From an uncultured Ruminococcus sp. (GTDB lineage Bacteria > Bacillota > Clostridia > Oscillospirales > Acutalibacteraceae): a DNA stretch of 49,029 bases. The stretch is taken from assembly GCA_902778175.1 (NCBI GenBank), contig CACYWT010000028.1:1-49029 (forward strand). The letters run 5' to 3'. Under the pieces are notes generated by a model. The model searched no databases. It had not been told where the DNA came from and saw only the letters and a list, made by a program, of their open reading frames with translations. A program made the translations under genes and the position numbers. Below, one piece after another: positions 9,310-17,948 of the stretch (positions are counted from its first letter, which is position 1; each line of letters begins with the position of its first letter).

Positions 9310-10248
9310 TTAGCCTTTGACAGCACCTGCTGCAACACCCTTGATAATGTATTTCTGACAGATCAGATAGAATACGATTACGGGGATAATGCTCAGGAGA
9401 ATGAGCGCCATGCTGGCACCCAGGTCAACCGTGCCGTAGCTTCCTTTAAGATACTGGATATGGATCGGGATCGTTCTGTACTCGTTGATATCGAGAACAA
9501 GATACGGAAGAAGATAGTCGTTCCAGATCCACATGATCTCAAGAATACCTACAGAGATCATGGTAGGACGAAGCATCGGGAATACGACCTGGAAGAAAGT
9601 CCTTACGGGACCGCATCCGTCGATAGCCGCAGCTTCTTCGATCTCAATGGGTATAGATTTAACAAAACCTACGAACATAAATATCGCAAGTCCGGCGCCG
9701 AATCCTAAATAAACGATCGGGATCGTCCACGGAGTATTCAGCTTGAGGGTATCAGCTGTTTTCGACAAGGTGTACATTACCATCTGGAAGGGAACTACCA
9801 TCGAGAATACGCAGAGATAGTAGATGATCTTACAGAAAATGGAATTTACTCTTGCGATGTACCATGCAGCCATAGAGGTGCAGAATACAATAAGCGCAGT
9901 CGAAATAAGCGTGATGATAAGGCTGTTGATAACACTGTTGATAAAGGGATAGTTACCAAAGGTCATACCCTTTTCAAAGTTTGAAAAACCTGCCCACATT
10001 CCATCATTGAAAGGAAGGGCAAACGTATCGGTTTTAACATATGTATTATTCTTGAAGGAGTTCACAAGAACCGCTGCAACAGGAAATACATAAACTACAC
10101 TGATTATTGAAAGAATGATAGTCAGTGCAAGACCCTTTTTCTTTTTGGATTTTTTCTGGGCGTCTTTCAGTATATTCGGGTCAATATCATGGACCGTAAT
10201 TACCTTTTTAGCCTCGGAAAATTCCATATCATTAGTCTTTTTAGCCAT
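9310..10248 (-). CDS. Carbohydrate ABC transporter permease, MalG type
   Basis: The 312-aa inner permease has six predicted membrane spans. Its cytoplasmic EAA loop (EIEEAAAIDGCGPVRTFFQ) contacts the ATPase. A basic N-terminal region of about 40 residues precedes the first span. It is the last gene of the binding protein-MalF-MalG operon and starts 2 nt after the MalF-type gene stop, with GGAGGTG overlapping that gene's end. No ATPase gene follows; the family often shares one MsmK-type ATPase encoded elsewhere. Confidence 0.92.
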   Translation of the reverse strand: MAKKTNDMEFSEAKKVITVHDIDPNILKDAQKKSKKKKGLALTIILSIISVVYVFPVAAVLVNSFKNNTYVKTDTFALPFNDGMWAGFSNFEKGMTFGNYPFINSVINSLIITLISTALIVFCTSMAAWYIARVNSIFCKIIYYLCVFSMVVPFQMVMYTLSKTADTLKLNTPWTIPIVYLGFGAGLAIFMFVGFVKSIPIEIEEAAAIDGCGPVRTFFQVVFPMLRPTMISVGILEIMWIWNDYLLPYLVLDINEYRTIPIHIQYLKGSYGTVDLGASMALILLSIIPVIVFYLICQKYIIKGVAAGAVKG

Positions 10249-10250
10249 AA

Positions 10251-11294
10251 TTACTGCTGCACCTCCTTCTTACGGGTGATACCGAGCTGTACAAGACCGA
10301 TTACCGCAACGAGAATGAAGAACAGTACAGCCTTGGACTGAGCCATGCCGCGTGCAAATTCACTCTGGTTATTGTAGAAGGTATTATAGATGTTGAGTGC
10401 GAGCAATTCTGTTTCCTTGATAGCAATACCGTTTTCTACAGTGATCGGCTGACCGCCGGTAAGAGCTATGTTCTGGTCAAACAGCTTGAAGCCGTTGGTC
10501 AGGGAAAGGAACATACAAATTGTGATCGAAGGCATTACGTTGGGGATCGTTACCTTGAACAGTGTCTGGAAATAGTTTGCACCGTCGATCTTTGCAGCCT
10601 CAAGCATATCCTCAGGGATAGCATTGAGTCCGGCAATATAAATGATCATCATGTAGCCGATCTGCTGCCAGCTTACAACTATTATCAGTCCCCAGAAGCC
10701 CCATGTTGAATCCTGAAGGATAGAGGTACCGAAATGTGAAAGTATTCCGTCGAAGATCATTGACCACAGATAACCGAGAACGATACCGCCGATGAGGTTT
10801 GGCATAAAGAATACCGTTCGGAAAATATTGCTGCCGCGTATGCTTTGCGTCAGCGCAAGCGCAACAGCAAATGCCAATACATTGATAATTACAAGACTGA
10901 CCACTGCAAACACAGCAGTGTACCAGAATGAACGCATGAACGCCTGGTCACCGAAAATTCTTGCATAGTTGTCAAAGCCTACAAAAGTAGCATCAGAAGT
11001 AAGTCTGAATTTACAGAAGGACAGATAAATGCCCTGAATGAACGGCCATACAAAGCCGATAACAAACGCTGCCGTAACAGGAAGAAGGAACAGCCAGAAC
11101 CATTTGCGCAGAGGCTTGCGCAGGGTATATGTACTGCCTGTATTGAAAAGACGGCGCTTTTTTGTGAGCGGCGGGGGTGCTGCCGTGCTTTTTACGAACT
11201 GCTTCGATATATCCGCACTTGAAACAGTACTGCTTCCGGCATCTTTTTTTACCTCCGGCTCAGCGGTTTTTTTATTGAGATCATCATTCGTCAA
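10251..11294 (-). CDS. Carbohydrate ABC transporter permease, MalF type
   Basis: The 347-aa permease has six predicted membrane spans and an EAA loop (DMLEAAKIDGANYFQTLFKV). An unusual N-terminal extension of about 65 residues, rich in Ser, Ala and Lys, precedes the first span. The start codon is TTG at 11294, supported by AAGGGAG 9 nt upstream; no in-frame ATG occurs before the second membrane region. It forms the transmembrane heterodimer with the MalG-type partner. Confidence 0.92.
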   Translation of the reverse strand: MTNDDLNKKTAEPEVKKDAGSSTVSSADISKQFVKSTAAPPPLTKKRRLFNTGSTYTLRKPLRKWFWLFLLPVTAAFVIGFVWPFIQGIYLSFCKFRLTSDATFVGFDNYARIFGDQAFMRSFWYTAVFAVVSLVIINVLAFAVALALTQSIRGSNIFRTVFFMPNLIGGIVLGYLWSMIFDGILSHFGTSILQDSTWGFWGLIIVVSWQQIGYMMIIYIAGLNAIPEDMLEAAKIDGANYFQTLFKVTIPNVMPSITICMFLSLTNGFKLFDQNIALTGGQPITVENGIAIKETELLALNIYNTFYNNQSEFARGMAQSKAVLFFILVAVIGLVQLGITRKKEVQQ

Positions 11295-11360
11295 GAAATC
11301 ATCTCCCTTGATTTAATTGCACACGCATAAATCCTGTTATAATTTATGCAAAGTCAGTAA

Positions 11361-11383
11361 AAGGCGGGCGCTCTGCCCGCCCT
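11361..11383 (-). terminator. Intercistronic hairpin (attenuator or mRNA stabiliser)
   Basis: GGCGGGC 11363-11369 pairs with GCCCGCC 11375-11381 around a 5-nt loop, followed on the minus strand by TTTTAC. It lies 39 nt after the binding-protein stop and before the permease genes. Such hairpins typically give more binding protein than permease; that role is inferred. Confidence 0.7.
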
Positions 11384-11421
11384 TTACATTAAGGCATTAT
11401 TGATCGTGTATTAAGCTTTTA

Positions 11422-12813
11422 TCAGCTGTTAGCGATTGCATACTGAGTTGCCCAACCGTCTACGAAAGCCTTCTTAACGCCGTCCCAGTTAGCGTCTGAC
11501 TGATCTGCGCAGTAAGCGTTGAGAGCAGATACGAGAGCTGCACGGTAGTCGTTTACGTTCGGCTGATAGTTAGTAGCCCAGTCCATAACATAGTTGCCTG
11601 CGTTTGTGTACTCATCAGCATTCTTGAGGAAGCCGTTTGAAGAAGCAGCAGCATTCTTATAAGGCATTACACCAAATGTATCAACGAGCTTCTTGGAAGC
11701 GTCAGGATCGGTTACACACCAATACATGAAATCCATTGTAGCAGCCTGATTATCCTCAGATGTCTTGGAGTTGATAGCCCAGCAGTTTTCTGTACCGCAG
11801 TTCAGACCTGCCTTGTCTTCGCCCTCTACGCCGCAGTAGTAGGGGATCATCTTCATGTTCTTAAGACCTGCTTCTGCATAGCCTGCATATTCCCATGAAC
11901 CCTGTACTGTGAATGCAGCCTTCTTTGTCTTGAACTGGTTGGAAGCGTCATGTCCGCCTGTAGCGAGTTCCTTAGGATCGGAAATGCTGTTGTTGATGCA
12001 GAGATCAAACAGTTTCTTGTAGTTCGGGAGATAATCGCCTGTGATGGAAGCAGGACATTCAGTCCACTTTGTGCCTGCCTTCTGCTCCTCATAGTAGTAA
12101 TCAAGGTTAGCCATATGACCTGTGAAACGCCATGATGAAGAATCATCCATATCGCAGGAAGTGAATGCGTCGAAGCCAAGCTCGGAAGCCTTGCTGTGGA
12201 TACCCTCAACAACTGTCTTGAGAGAATCGAAATCCTTGATATCCTCAGCCTTATAGCCAGCCTGCTCAACGAGATCTACGTTCATGATAAGGCCGTAAGC
12301 CTCATAGCAGTAACCGATGGAGCAGAGCTTGCCGTCTGCATTTGTGAGGTTGTATGCGTCTGTTTTAAGCTCTTTAGCGATCTTTGTGTTCTTGAGATCG
12401 AGAGCATAGTCGCCCCACTGCTTTACGCCTGCGGGAGTACCGATTACAAACATTGTCGGAGCATCTGACTTATCCATTTCGGATGAGAGGGTCTGCTCAT
12501 AAGTACCGGATGAAGCTGTTACTACCTTTACCGGAATCTTTGTCTTGTCGGTATACATTTTTGCAACTTCCTGAAGAACTTCGTCTGACTCAGGCTTGAA
12601 GTTCAGCCAGTAAACAGAGCCCTTGCTTGCGTCGCCCTTAAGCTCTACGGTTTCTCCGCCGTCGTCAGCCTTTTTATCGTCTGCCTTGCTTGCTGTGCTT
12701 GCTGTGCCCGAGCTTCCGCTGCTGCTGCCGCTATCTTTTTTACAGCCTACAAGTGCGCCTGCGCACATACAGCCAACAAGAGACAAAGCAAGAATCTTCT
12801 TCATGTTTTTCAT
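11422..12813 (-). CDS. Extracellular sugar-binding lipoprotein of an ABC importer
   Basis: The 463-aa protein has a signal peptide and lipobox (GALVGC, lipid Cys about residue 24), a short Ser/Ala/Asp-rich linker and a family 1 solute-binding domain, with a typical C-terminal run of Trp and Tyr residues. It should capture an oligosaccharide and deliver it to the two permeases downstream. The ATG at 12813 has AAAGGAG 14 nt upstream; a second ATG 9 nt further in is possible. The sugar cannot be told from sequence. Confidence 0.92.
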   Translation of the reverse strand: MKNMKKILALSLVGCMCAGALVGCKKDSGSSSGSSGTASTASKADDKKADDGGETVELKGDASKGSVYWLNFKPESDEVLQEVAKMYTDKTKIPVKVVTASSGTYEQTLSSEMDKSDAPTMFVIGTPAGVKQWGDYALDLKNTKIAKELKTDAYNLTNADGKLCSIGYCYEAYGLIMNVDLVEQAGYKAEDIKDFDSLKTVVEGIHSKASELGFDAFTSCDMDDSSSWRFTGHMANLDYYYEEQKAGTKWTECPASITGDYLPNYKKLFDLCINNSISDPKELATGGHDASNQFKTKKAAFTVQGSWEYAGYAEAGLKNMKMIPYYCGVEGEDKAGLNCGTENCWAINSKTSEDNQAATMDFMYWCVTDPDASKKLVDTFGVMPYKNAAASSNGFLKNADEYTNAGNYVMDWATNYQPNVNDYRAALVSALNAYCADQSDANWDGVKKAFVDGWATQYAIANS

Positions 12814-13295
12814 TTGTTTTACAGCTCCTTTAAAAAAAAATAAAATTAAGAATCGGTACCGCAGTATTTAGTTTTTGTAATTCCGTACCTGCGGCAATAT
12901 TCCAAACACATAATAACATTTTTTTCAAAATATATCAATTGTTTTTTACCTGATTAATAATATTTGTAAGATATTACATATTACCAATTATCGTTTTAGT
13001 CTATTTTGACATAAATTAAAAATAATAATCAATTTTTTTATATTTTTTATAGCTGAACATAGATAATTACAAGCTCGTTTGGTAATTTTCACTAATAATT
13101 ACCATATAATAACAATAAAAGCAATAAATATACAATGGAAGAAAAACTGCCGGAAAAAGTTCAAGGCAATACCGCAAGTATTTTCAAAAAATTAATTTTA
13201 TTTTTAGGATTGAAATACTGTCTGTAATGTGCTAAAATTTACAAAAGCCATTTTTGATATCTTCGGCTTTAATAAACTAAAAGGGAGTTTTTGAC
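12814..13295. other. Divergent AT-rich intergenic region with a candidate operator
   Basis: This 482-nt region separates the ABC importer operon from an unknown lipoprotein. It holds an inverted repeat TGGTAATT 13080-13087 / AATTACCA 13097-13104 with a 9-nt spacer, plus a related TTACCA half site near 12984. A short family B-like sequence (AAGGCAATACCGCAAG) lies near 13165. No gene is seen. The inverted repeat is a plausible repressor site for the sugar operon. Confidence 0.5.
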
Positions 13296-14333
13296 ATGAA
13301 AAAGAAATTTGCAGCTCTTATGCTTGCTGCCATGCTTTCAGTTTCCTTAACCGCCTGCAGCGGCAAGGACGATAACAAAAACAGCGCTGCCTCACAAACA
13401 GCTTCAACAGCATCTGCTGCCGAAAAAGCAGATGAAGCGCCTGCAATTGATTATGAGGTAAACGAAAGCGTCAAAAAGGCTATCGACGATAATTTATCCG
13501 CAGATAAGTTAGGCAAGAAAACAAAATATACTATCGACAAGTTCGCAGCAAAGGAGCTGGACATCAAAGTATCATTTACGATTGAAAACGAAGGCTCCGA
13601 ATCATCAGAAAGCAGCGCTCAGGCAAATACTAATCCTCTCGCAGCTCTCAGCGGAAGCGAGATCAAGTTAAGCTTTGCAAAAAACAATGACAACGATATC
13701 CGCGCAGATATTAATTTTTCCGGCATCACAATGGATATCCTTTCAAACAAAGACGGTATTTATTTCCTTGATTCATCTGCAAAGATCGCTACCCATATGC
13801 CTTCGCAAAATACTTCTGAGGAAGCTTCCGAAGCAGGAACCTCAGCAACGGAAAAAGCTGCATCACAAAGCCTTTTACCTTCAATTGATTCAGACAGCAT
13901 CAAAGATACGTTAAAATCAGACAAAAATAAATTTGAATACACAGGCGACGGCGAGGGTGAATTCAACGGAAAGAAATACAGCTACGAAGGCTACAGCATA
14001 AGTATGAGCGGTCTTTCCGGACTTTCAATGCCCGGAATGACTGCAGGCGAAAGCAGCACCGATAAAAAGGACGAAGAAGTCAAGGCGGATATGAAGCTTT
14101 ACTTTGACGAATATGACCTCAAGGGCATTGAATTCAATGCAGACAAAACAAAAGTACTGCTCACCGTAAATTCCTTCAATACCAAGGCAGACAGCAGCCT
14201 GTTCGTAGTTCCCGAAGGCTACAAAGTCAAGGAAGACGACGGAACTTATATAATGAAGCTCCTGAGTATGTTCTCTGCATTCGGCACAGGCTCAGATACA
14301 GGCACAGATGAAAATATCATAACAGCAGACTGA
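13296..14333 (+). CDS. Lipoprotein of unknown function
   Basis: The 345-aa precursor has a lipobox (SLTAC) and then a low-complexity Ser/Ala/Lys linker. The body alternates beta-strand-like stretches with Ser/Glu-rich loops (about residues 170-195), reminiscent of LolA/LppX-like lipid-binding lipoproteins, but no motif proves this. The ATG has AAAGGGAG 8 nt upstream. It is monocistronic, with a terminator just after. I do not recognise the family. Confidence 0.65.
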   Translation: MKKKFAALMLAAMLSVSLTACSGKDDNKNSAASQTASTASAAEKADEAPAIDYEVNESVKKAIDDNLSADKLGKKTKYTIDKFAAKELDIKVSFTIENEGSESSESSAQANTNPLAALSGSEIKLSFAKNNDNDIRADINFSGITMDILSNKDGIYFLDSSAKIATHMPSQNTSEEASEAGTSATEKAASQSLLPSIDSDSIKDTLKSDKNKFEYTGDGEGEFNGKKYSYEGYSISMSGLSGLSMPGMTAGESSTDKKDEEVKADMKLYFDEYDLKGIEFNADKTKVLLTVNSFNTKADSSLFVVPEGYKVKEDDGTYIMKLLSMFSAFGTGSDTGTDENIITAD

Positions 14334-14343
14334 TACAAAAAAT

Positions 14344-14365
14344 TCCCGTCTCTTGCGAGACGGGA
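14344..14365. terminator. Bidirectional terminator
   Basis: TCCCGTCTC pairs perfectly with GAGACGGGA around a TTGC tetraloop, with A6 before and T6 after. It lies between convergent genes. Confidence 0.9.
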
Positions 14366-14386
14366 TTTTTTCAGGCATAAATATAA

Positions 14387-15160
14387 CTATGACCGTATCC
14401 TGTTCCATACGGCAAGAAGATCGGATCCGGGAATATTCATCTCACTGCGGACATAGTATACCGTAAGCATGATAAGCAGAACACTCATCATTATAAGTGA
14501 TCCCATAAGGAAAGCCCTGCTGACAGCCCTTTTGTTACGGTTCGCAGATGACGCAAAGGAATAGTATATTGCAGCAATAATATTGACCCCGGGAATAATA
14601 AGAAACAACAGCAGCCTGAATGCTGACGCTGTGCTTATCGGCTTGTCACGCTCATCATAAAGCCCTTCGGGAAGAAACGCCGGTTCCCCTATCCGCTCTC
14701 TGGCAGAATTCAGTATCTGCCGCGTCTGTTCCTCCGACTGACGGTCAAGTCCGCATTTTTCTCCTTCGCTGAATTTCTTGCGGAAGGGCGGCTGACATAA
14801 TGCCTCAAGCTCCGCCTGAGTTTTTTCACGCCGGTAAAGTTCTTCGGCGATCTCATACACTATCCCCTCGGTCTGAGGAGCCGGGACCGGATTCTCCTCC
14901 GGCTCGATCTCTGTGGTGATCCCCTCTCCGAATAGGCGGCTGAGCTGCGGCTGATGCGGGTCATCTTCCTCCTGCACGGCATCATCTGCTGTATTGCCGT
15001 CACTGTTTTCCTTTTCTTTTTCCGCCGCATATGTAACGGCACCGTTTTTTATTTTCCTGCGGCTTTTCTTTTCCCCCACTATCACGGGCATATCCACAGC
15101 AACAGCCGCCGTCCCGTCAGTGGGATAGTTCATACTCTCTTTGTCGCAGATCTTACGCAC
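14387..15160 (-). CDS. Membrane protein of unknown function with a long cytoplasmic N-terminus
   Basis: The 257-aa protein has about 170 residues of charged, Glu-rich, probably disordered sequence. Two C-terminal membrane spans follow (about 180-203 and 215-240). I recognise no domain. The start is either GTG 15160, with GAGGG 8 nt upstream, or ATG 15133 (MNYPTDG) with a weaker GAGAG. It is 46 nt downstream of the DUF1015 gene on the same strand and may be cotranscribed with it. Confidence 0.6.
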   Translation of the reverse strand: MRKICDKESMNYPTDGTAAVAVDMPVIVGEKKSRRKIKNGAVTYAAEKEKENSDGNTADDAVQEEDDPHQPQLSRLFGEGITTEIEPEENPVPAPQTEGIVYEIAEELYRREKTQAELEALCQPPFRKKFSEGEKCGLDRQSEEQTRQILNSARERIGEPAFLPEGLYDERDKPISTASAFRLLLFLIIPGVNIIAAIYYSFASSANRNKRAVSRAFLMGSLIMMSVLLIMLTVYYVRSEMNIPGSDLLAVWNRIRS

Positions 15161-15206
15161 GGTCTTTCCCTCATTTCCCCTGATTACCGCCGCAGGGGAA
15201 AGACAA

Positions 15207-16481
15207 TCAGTCTATTTCATTCATTACAAGTCCGGTGATAAGCTTGGGATAGAAATATGTGGACTTCTGGGGCATTTTCTCTCCTGCCGCGGCAACGTCA
15301 CGGATCTCCTCTACCTTTGTCGGGTTAAGGATAAACGCGCACTGCGCCCTGCCCTCGTCCACAGCCGAAAGCGCATCATCAAACTTCTTTACATAGGTAA
15401 GATTTATCTGCTTAGCCATATTTTCCGCGTCAATACCGAAAATGCGCTCAAGTATAAGCGTATGCAGCACCGAAACATCAAGTCCGCAGTATGCGCTGCT
15501 CTTATCCGGCAGGAAGGAGCTTACAGCCTGCTTGTCTTTGAGCACCAGCAGACGGTATTCATCACCTCCGCAATAGAAAGCGACAGCCTTTTCTCCGGCA
15601 AGGTATTTTTCATGCAGAGTTTCTTCCATGCTTTCCGTACCCTTAAACGCCGTGATATCGAACCACTCTGCGCATTTTGCCATTGCAGCTTCGGCATCAA
15701 ATGATGCAAGGTCGCGGACGATCCTGTGAGTCGGCAGAACTAAAAGTCCCGGATGCTCCATATCGACAAGCATCATCATAACGTAATCCTCAGCTCCGTT
15801 GCCGATGCCGTTTTCACGGCAGTAATTACGGTAATTGAGAGCAGTTTCATAACGGTGGTGTCCGTCAGCAATGTACAGCTTCTTATCGGCAAATGCCGAG
15901 CAGACGGCGCCGATCTCGCAAGCATCTGTAACAGCCCACAGACGGTGCGTAACGCCCTCACCGTCGGTAAGCTCGCTTACGGGAGCGCTCTGCGCAAGGC
16001 GGTCAAGACGAGCTGTCACTTCATGGGAAGCGTCATTGAACAGCGAATATATCTGGCTGAAATTGCAGTTGGTCGCCTTCATCAGATTGAAACGATCCTC
16101 TTTTGCCTTTGAGAGAGTTTCCTCATGCGGAAGAATGACGCCTTTTGAAAATTCCTCAAGCTTCACTCTGACGATACAGCCCTTAAAGCTTCGTCTTTCG
16201 CTGCCGACGGAAAATTCCTCCTCATAGATATATACAGCCTGCTCGTCGTCACGTCTGAGTATACCGCGCTCAAGCCAGTCGGAAAGTGTTTTTCCGGCAT
16301 TCTCATAGGGAGCTTCTCCCTTCGGAAGCTCCAGTCTGATGATATTGTTTTCATTTTCGGCAAGATAATCCTGTCTTTGCTGTTCGCTGATAATATCGTA
16401 AGGCGGACATACAAGCTTTTCGATATCACCTGCCTTTTCGCAGTCAAATCTCAAACCCCTGAATGGTTTTACTTCTGCCAT
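15207..16481 (-). CDS. DUF1015 family protein
   Basis: The 424-aa protein opens with the family signature VKPFRGLRF and CPPYDIIS. It also has the conserved IADGHHRYETALNY (about residues 210-223) and LPTHRIV segments. The family is widespread in Clostridia and often lies beside serine or phosphoglycerate metabolism genes, but no such neighbour is here. The biochemical role is not settled from this sequence. The ATG has AAAGGAGA 8 nt upstream. A short leader ORF with its own GGAGG overlaps this start. Confidence 0.85.
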   Translation of the reverse strand: MAEVKPFRGLRFDCEKAGDIEKLVCPPYDIISEQQRQDYLAENENNIIRLELPKGEAPYENAGKTLSDWLERGILRRDDEQAVYIYEEEFSVGSERRSFKGCIVRVKLEEFSKGVILPHEETLSKAKEDRFNLMKATNCNFSQIYSLFNDASHEVTARLDRLAQSAPVSELTDGEGVTHRLWAVTDACEIGAVCSAFADKKLYIADGHHRYETALNYRNYCRENGIGNGAEDYVMMMLVDMEHPGLLVLPTHRIVRDLASFDAEAAMAKCAEWFDITAFKGTESMEETLHEKYLAGEKAVAFYCGGDEYRLLVLKDKQAVSSFLPDKSSAYCGLDVSVLHTLILERIFGIDAENMAKQINLTYVKKFDDALSAVDEGRAQCAFILNPTKVEEIRDVAAAGEKMPQKSTYFYPKLITGLVMNEID

Positions 16482-16503
16482 TATAATTCTCCTTTTTACT
16501 CAT
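16444..16503 (-). CDS. Possible 19-aa leader peptide overlapping the DUF1015 start
   Basis: An ATG at 16503 with GGAGGAATA directly upstream opens a 19-codon frame (MSKKENYNG...) that ends inside the DUF1015 gene. The DUF1015 ribosome binding site lies within this frame. It may be a coupling leader or chance. Confidence 0.3.
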   Translation of the reverse strand: MSKKENYNGRSKTIQGFEI

Positions 16504-16668
16504 TATTCCTCCTGCACGAATGCAGGGCATAGTTATATTGTAGCCTAATGAAAGGAGAATTGTCAATCCCAAACGGCGGCAAAATAAATATATCACACCT
16601 CATGCAAGAAAAAAGGGGAAAAATGGTATAAAATATATTTTTGTTATTACAGGACTTCCGAAAAAAGA

Positions 16669-16720
16669 CCGCACGGAGCGATCATACGCGGCTGAAAAAG
16701 CCTTCTGTCATTCCATGCGG
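16669..16720 (-). terminator. Long nested hairpin with a minus-strand T-run
   Basis: CCGCA-C-GGA 16669-16677 pairs with TCC-A-TGCGG 16712-16720, with an inner GGCT/AGCC hairpin at 16690-16702. On the minus strand it is followed by six T residues after GGTC. It lies 8 nt from the TATAACCGC end of the adjacent family A repeat. Confidence 0.55.
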
Positions 16721-16728
16721 CAACATAC

Positions 16729-16785
16729 TATAACCGCAAAGCAAGCCTACGGCTTGCCTTTGCTTGTTGAAAGCAAAGCTTTTAA
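16729..16785 (+). repeat. Family A repeat, short form (copy A2)
   Basis: The copy runs from TATAACCGC to GCTTTTAA and contains two hairpins, GCAAGCC/GGCTTGC and CTTTGCTT/AAGCAAAG. It lacks the 13-bp hairpin module present in the copies at 21335, 40800 and 43710. It differs from 26233-26289 at a single base. Confidence 0.9.
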
Positions 16786-16829
16786 TACTGAGCATTAACT
16801 GAAAGCATAAAAATGAATAATACAAAACA

Positions 16830-16859
16830 AAAATCCTGCCACTTGCGTGTCAGGATTTT
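16830..16859 (-). terminator. Terminator of tRNA-Thr
   Basis: AAAATCCTG pairs with CAGGATTTT, extended by CAC/GTG inside, giving a strong stem just after the tRNA 3' end on the minus strand. Confidence 0.8.
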
Positions 16860-16864
16860 CGCTT

Positions 16865-16940
16865 TGGAGCTGGTGAACGGACTCGAACCCCCGACCTGCT
16901 CATTACGAATGAGCTGCTCTACCGACTGAGCTACACCAGC
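16865..16940 (-). tRNA. tRNA-Thr (anticodon CGU, reads ACG)
   Basis: The 76-nt gene folds as a cloverleaf: acceptor GCTGGTG/CACCAGC, D stem GCTC/GAGC, anticodon stem GCTCA/TGAGC with loop TTCGTAA, and a TTCGAGT T-loop. CCA is encoded. The T stem GGGGG/CCGTT is weak: two G-U pairs and a G-G mismatch. The strong hairpin TGCGGCGG/CCGCCGCA at 16945-16971 lies just upstream. Confidence 0.93.
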
Positions 16941-17066
16941 ATTATTGCGGCGGAAGATTCCGACCGCCGCATATTATTATATATTATATGTTACTATTTG
17001 TCAACCCTTTATTTCCGGTGTACGCCCATCGAAAGAGGGCGTTCCCTTGTTGAGTTACTCCGCAAA

Positions 17067-17948
17067 CTAATCTTTTTGCCGCAAATCTGAAATACTATCT
17101 CGCGCTGCCCTCGTTATCGCAGCAAAATCTGCCATTGTCATTTCCTCGGCACGGGCATTTTCCTTTATTCCTGCTTTCTTCAGCAGCGCGGTCACTTCCG
17201 CTTTAGGCACGGATAATCCGCTGCTCAGGGAATTTGCAAGCGTCTTTCTCCTCTGGGAAAACGCCGCCTTTACTACGCGGAAAAACATCTTTTCGTCATC
17301 AACGGCAACGGACGGCTCTTTGAGTATATTCAGCCTGATAACCGCAGAGTCCACCTTCGGCGCAGGCAGAAAGCTGCCTGCCGAAACCTTGAACAGCAGC
17401 TCGGGGTCGCTGTAATAATGCACTGCCGCGCTGATAGCTCCCGATTCCCTTGTACCCGGCTCGGCGCATATCCTCTCCGCCGCCTCCTTCTGTACCATTA
17501 CCGTAAGAGAATTGATCGGCAGCCGTTCTTCAAGAAGGCGCATTATCACCGGCGAGGTTATATAATACGGAAGATTCGCGCAGATCACGACCTCTCCGCC
17601 GCCGAATTCCTCTTCGATAAGCTTTACAAAATCCAGCTTCATCGCGTCCGCATTTATAACCTTTACATTATTATACTGTGCAAGTGTTTCTTCAAGCACA
17701 GGGAGAAGTCTTTTGTCAAGCTCTACCGCTGTCACCTTATATGCTGTTTTTGCAAGCTCGGCAGTAAGAACCCCTGCGCCGGGACCTATCTCTATTGCGC
17801 CGACTCTGTCACCGCAGCCGCACATCTGCGCCATTTTCGGGCAGACAGACGGATTTACCAGAAAATTCTGCCCCAATGCTTTTGAAAATGTAAAGCCGTG
17901 TTTTGAAAGCACGGCTTTGACATATGAAATATCTGTCAGTTTACTCAT
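17067..17948 (-). CDS. rsmA: 16S rRNA (adenine(1518)-N6/adenine(1519)-N6)-dimethyltransferase
   Basis: This enzyme dimethylates two adjacent adenines near the 3' end of 16S rRNA using SAM. The 293-aa protein has KALGQNFLV near the N-terminus, the SAM motif IEIGPGAGVLT, and the catalytic NLPYYITSPV motif. Its ATG overlaps the TAA of the upstream membrane-anchored protein (TAATG), so the two are translationally coupled. AGAGG precedes the start. Confidence 0.95.
   Translation of the reverse strand: MSKLTDISYVKAVLSKHGFTFSKALGQNFLVNPSVCPKMAQMCGCGDRVGAIEIGPGAGVLTAELAKTAYKVTAVELDKRLLPVLEETLAQYNNVKVINADAMKLDFVKLIEEEFGGGEVVICANLPYYITSPVIMRLLEERLPINSLTVMVQKEAAERICAEPGTRESGAISAAVHYYSDPELLFKVSAGSFLPAPKVDSAVIRLNILKEPSVAVDDEKMFFRVVKAAFSQRRKTLANSLSSGLSVPKAEVTALLKKAGIKENARAEEMTMADFAAITRAARDSISDLRQKD

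Larger units (their letters stand above)
16504..16864. other. Intergenic region between DUF1015 and tRNA-Thr
   Basis: No protein gene is seen. The region holds a hairpin at 16669-16720, a family A repeat at 16729-16785 and the tRNA terminator at 16830-16859. The rest is AT-rich and probably carries the DUF1015 promoter. Confidence 0.6.

Noticed and set aside
9304-9708. 134-codon plus-strand frame
   Set aside because: It is antisense to the well-supported MalG-type permease and has no ribosome binding site.
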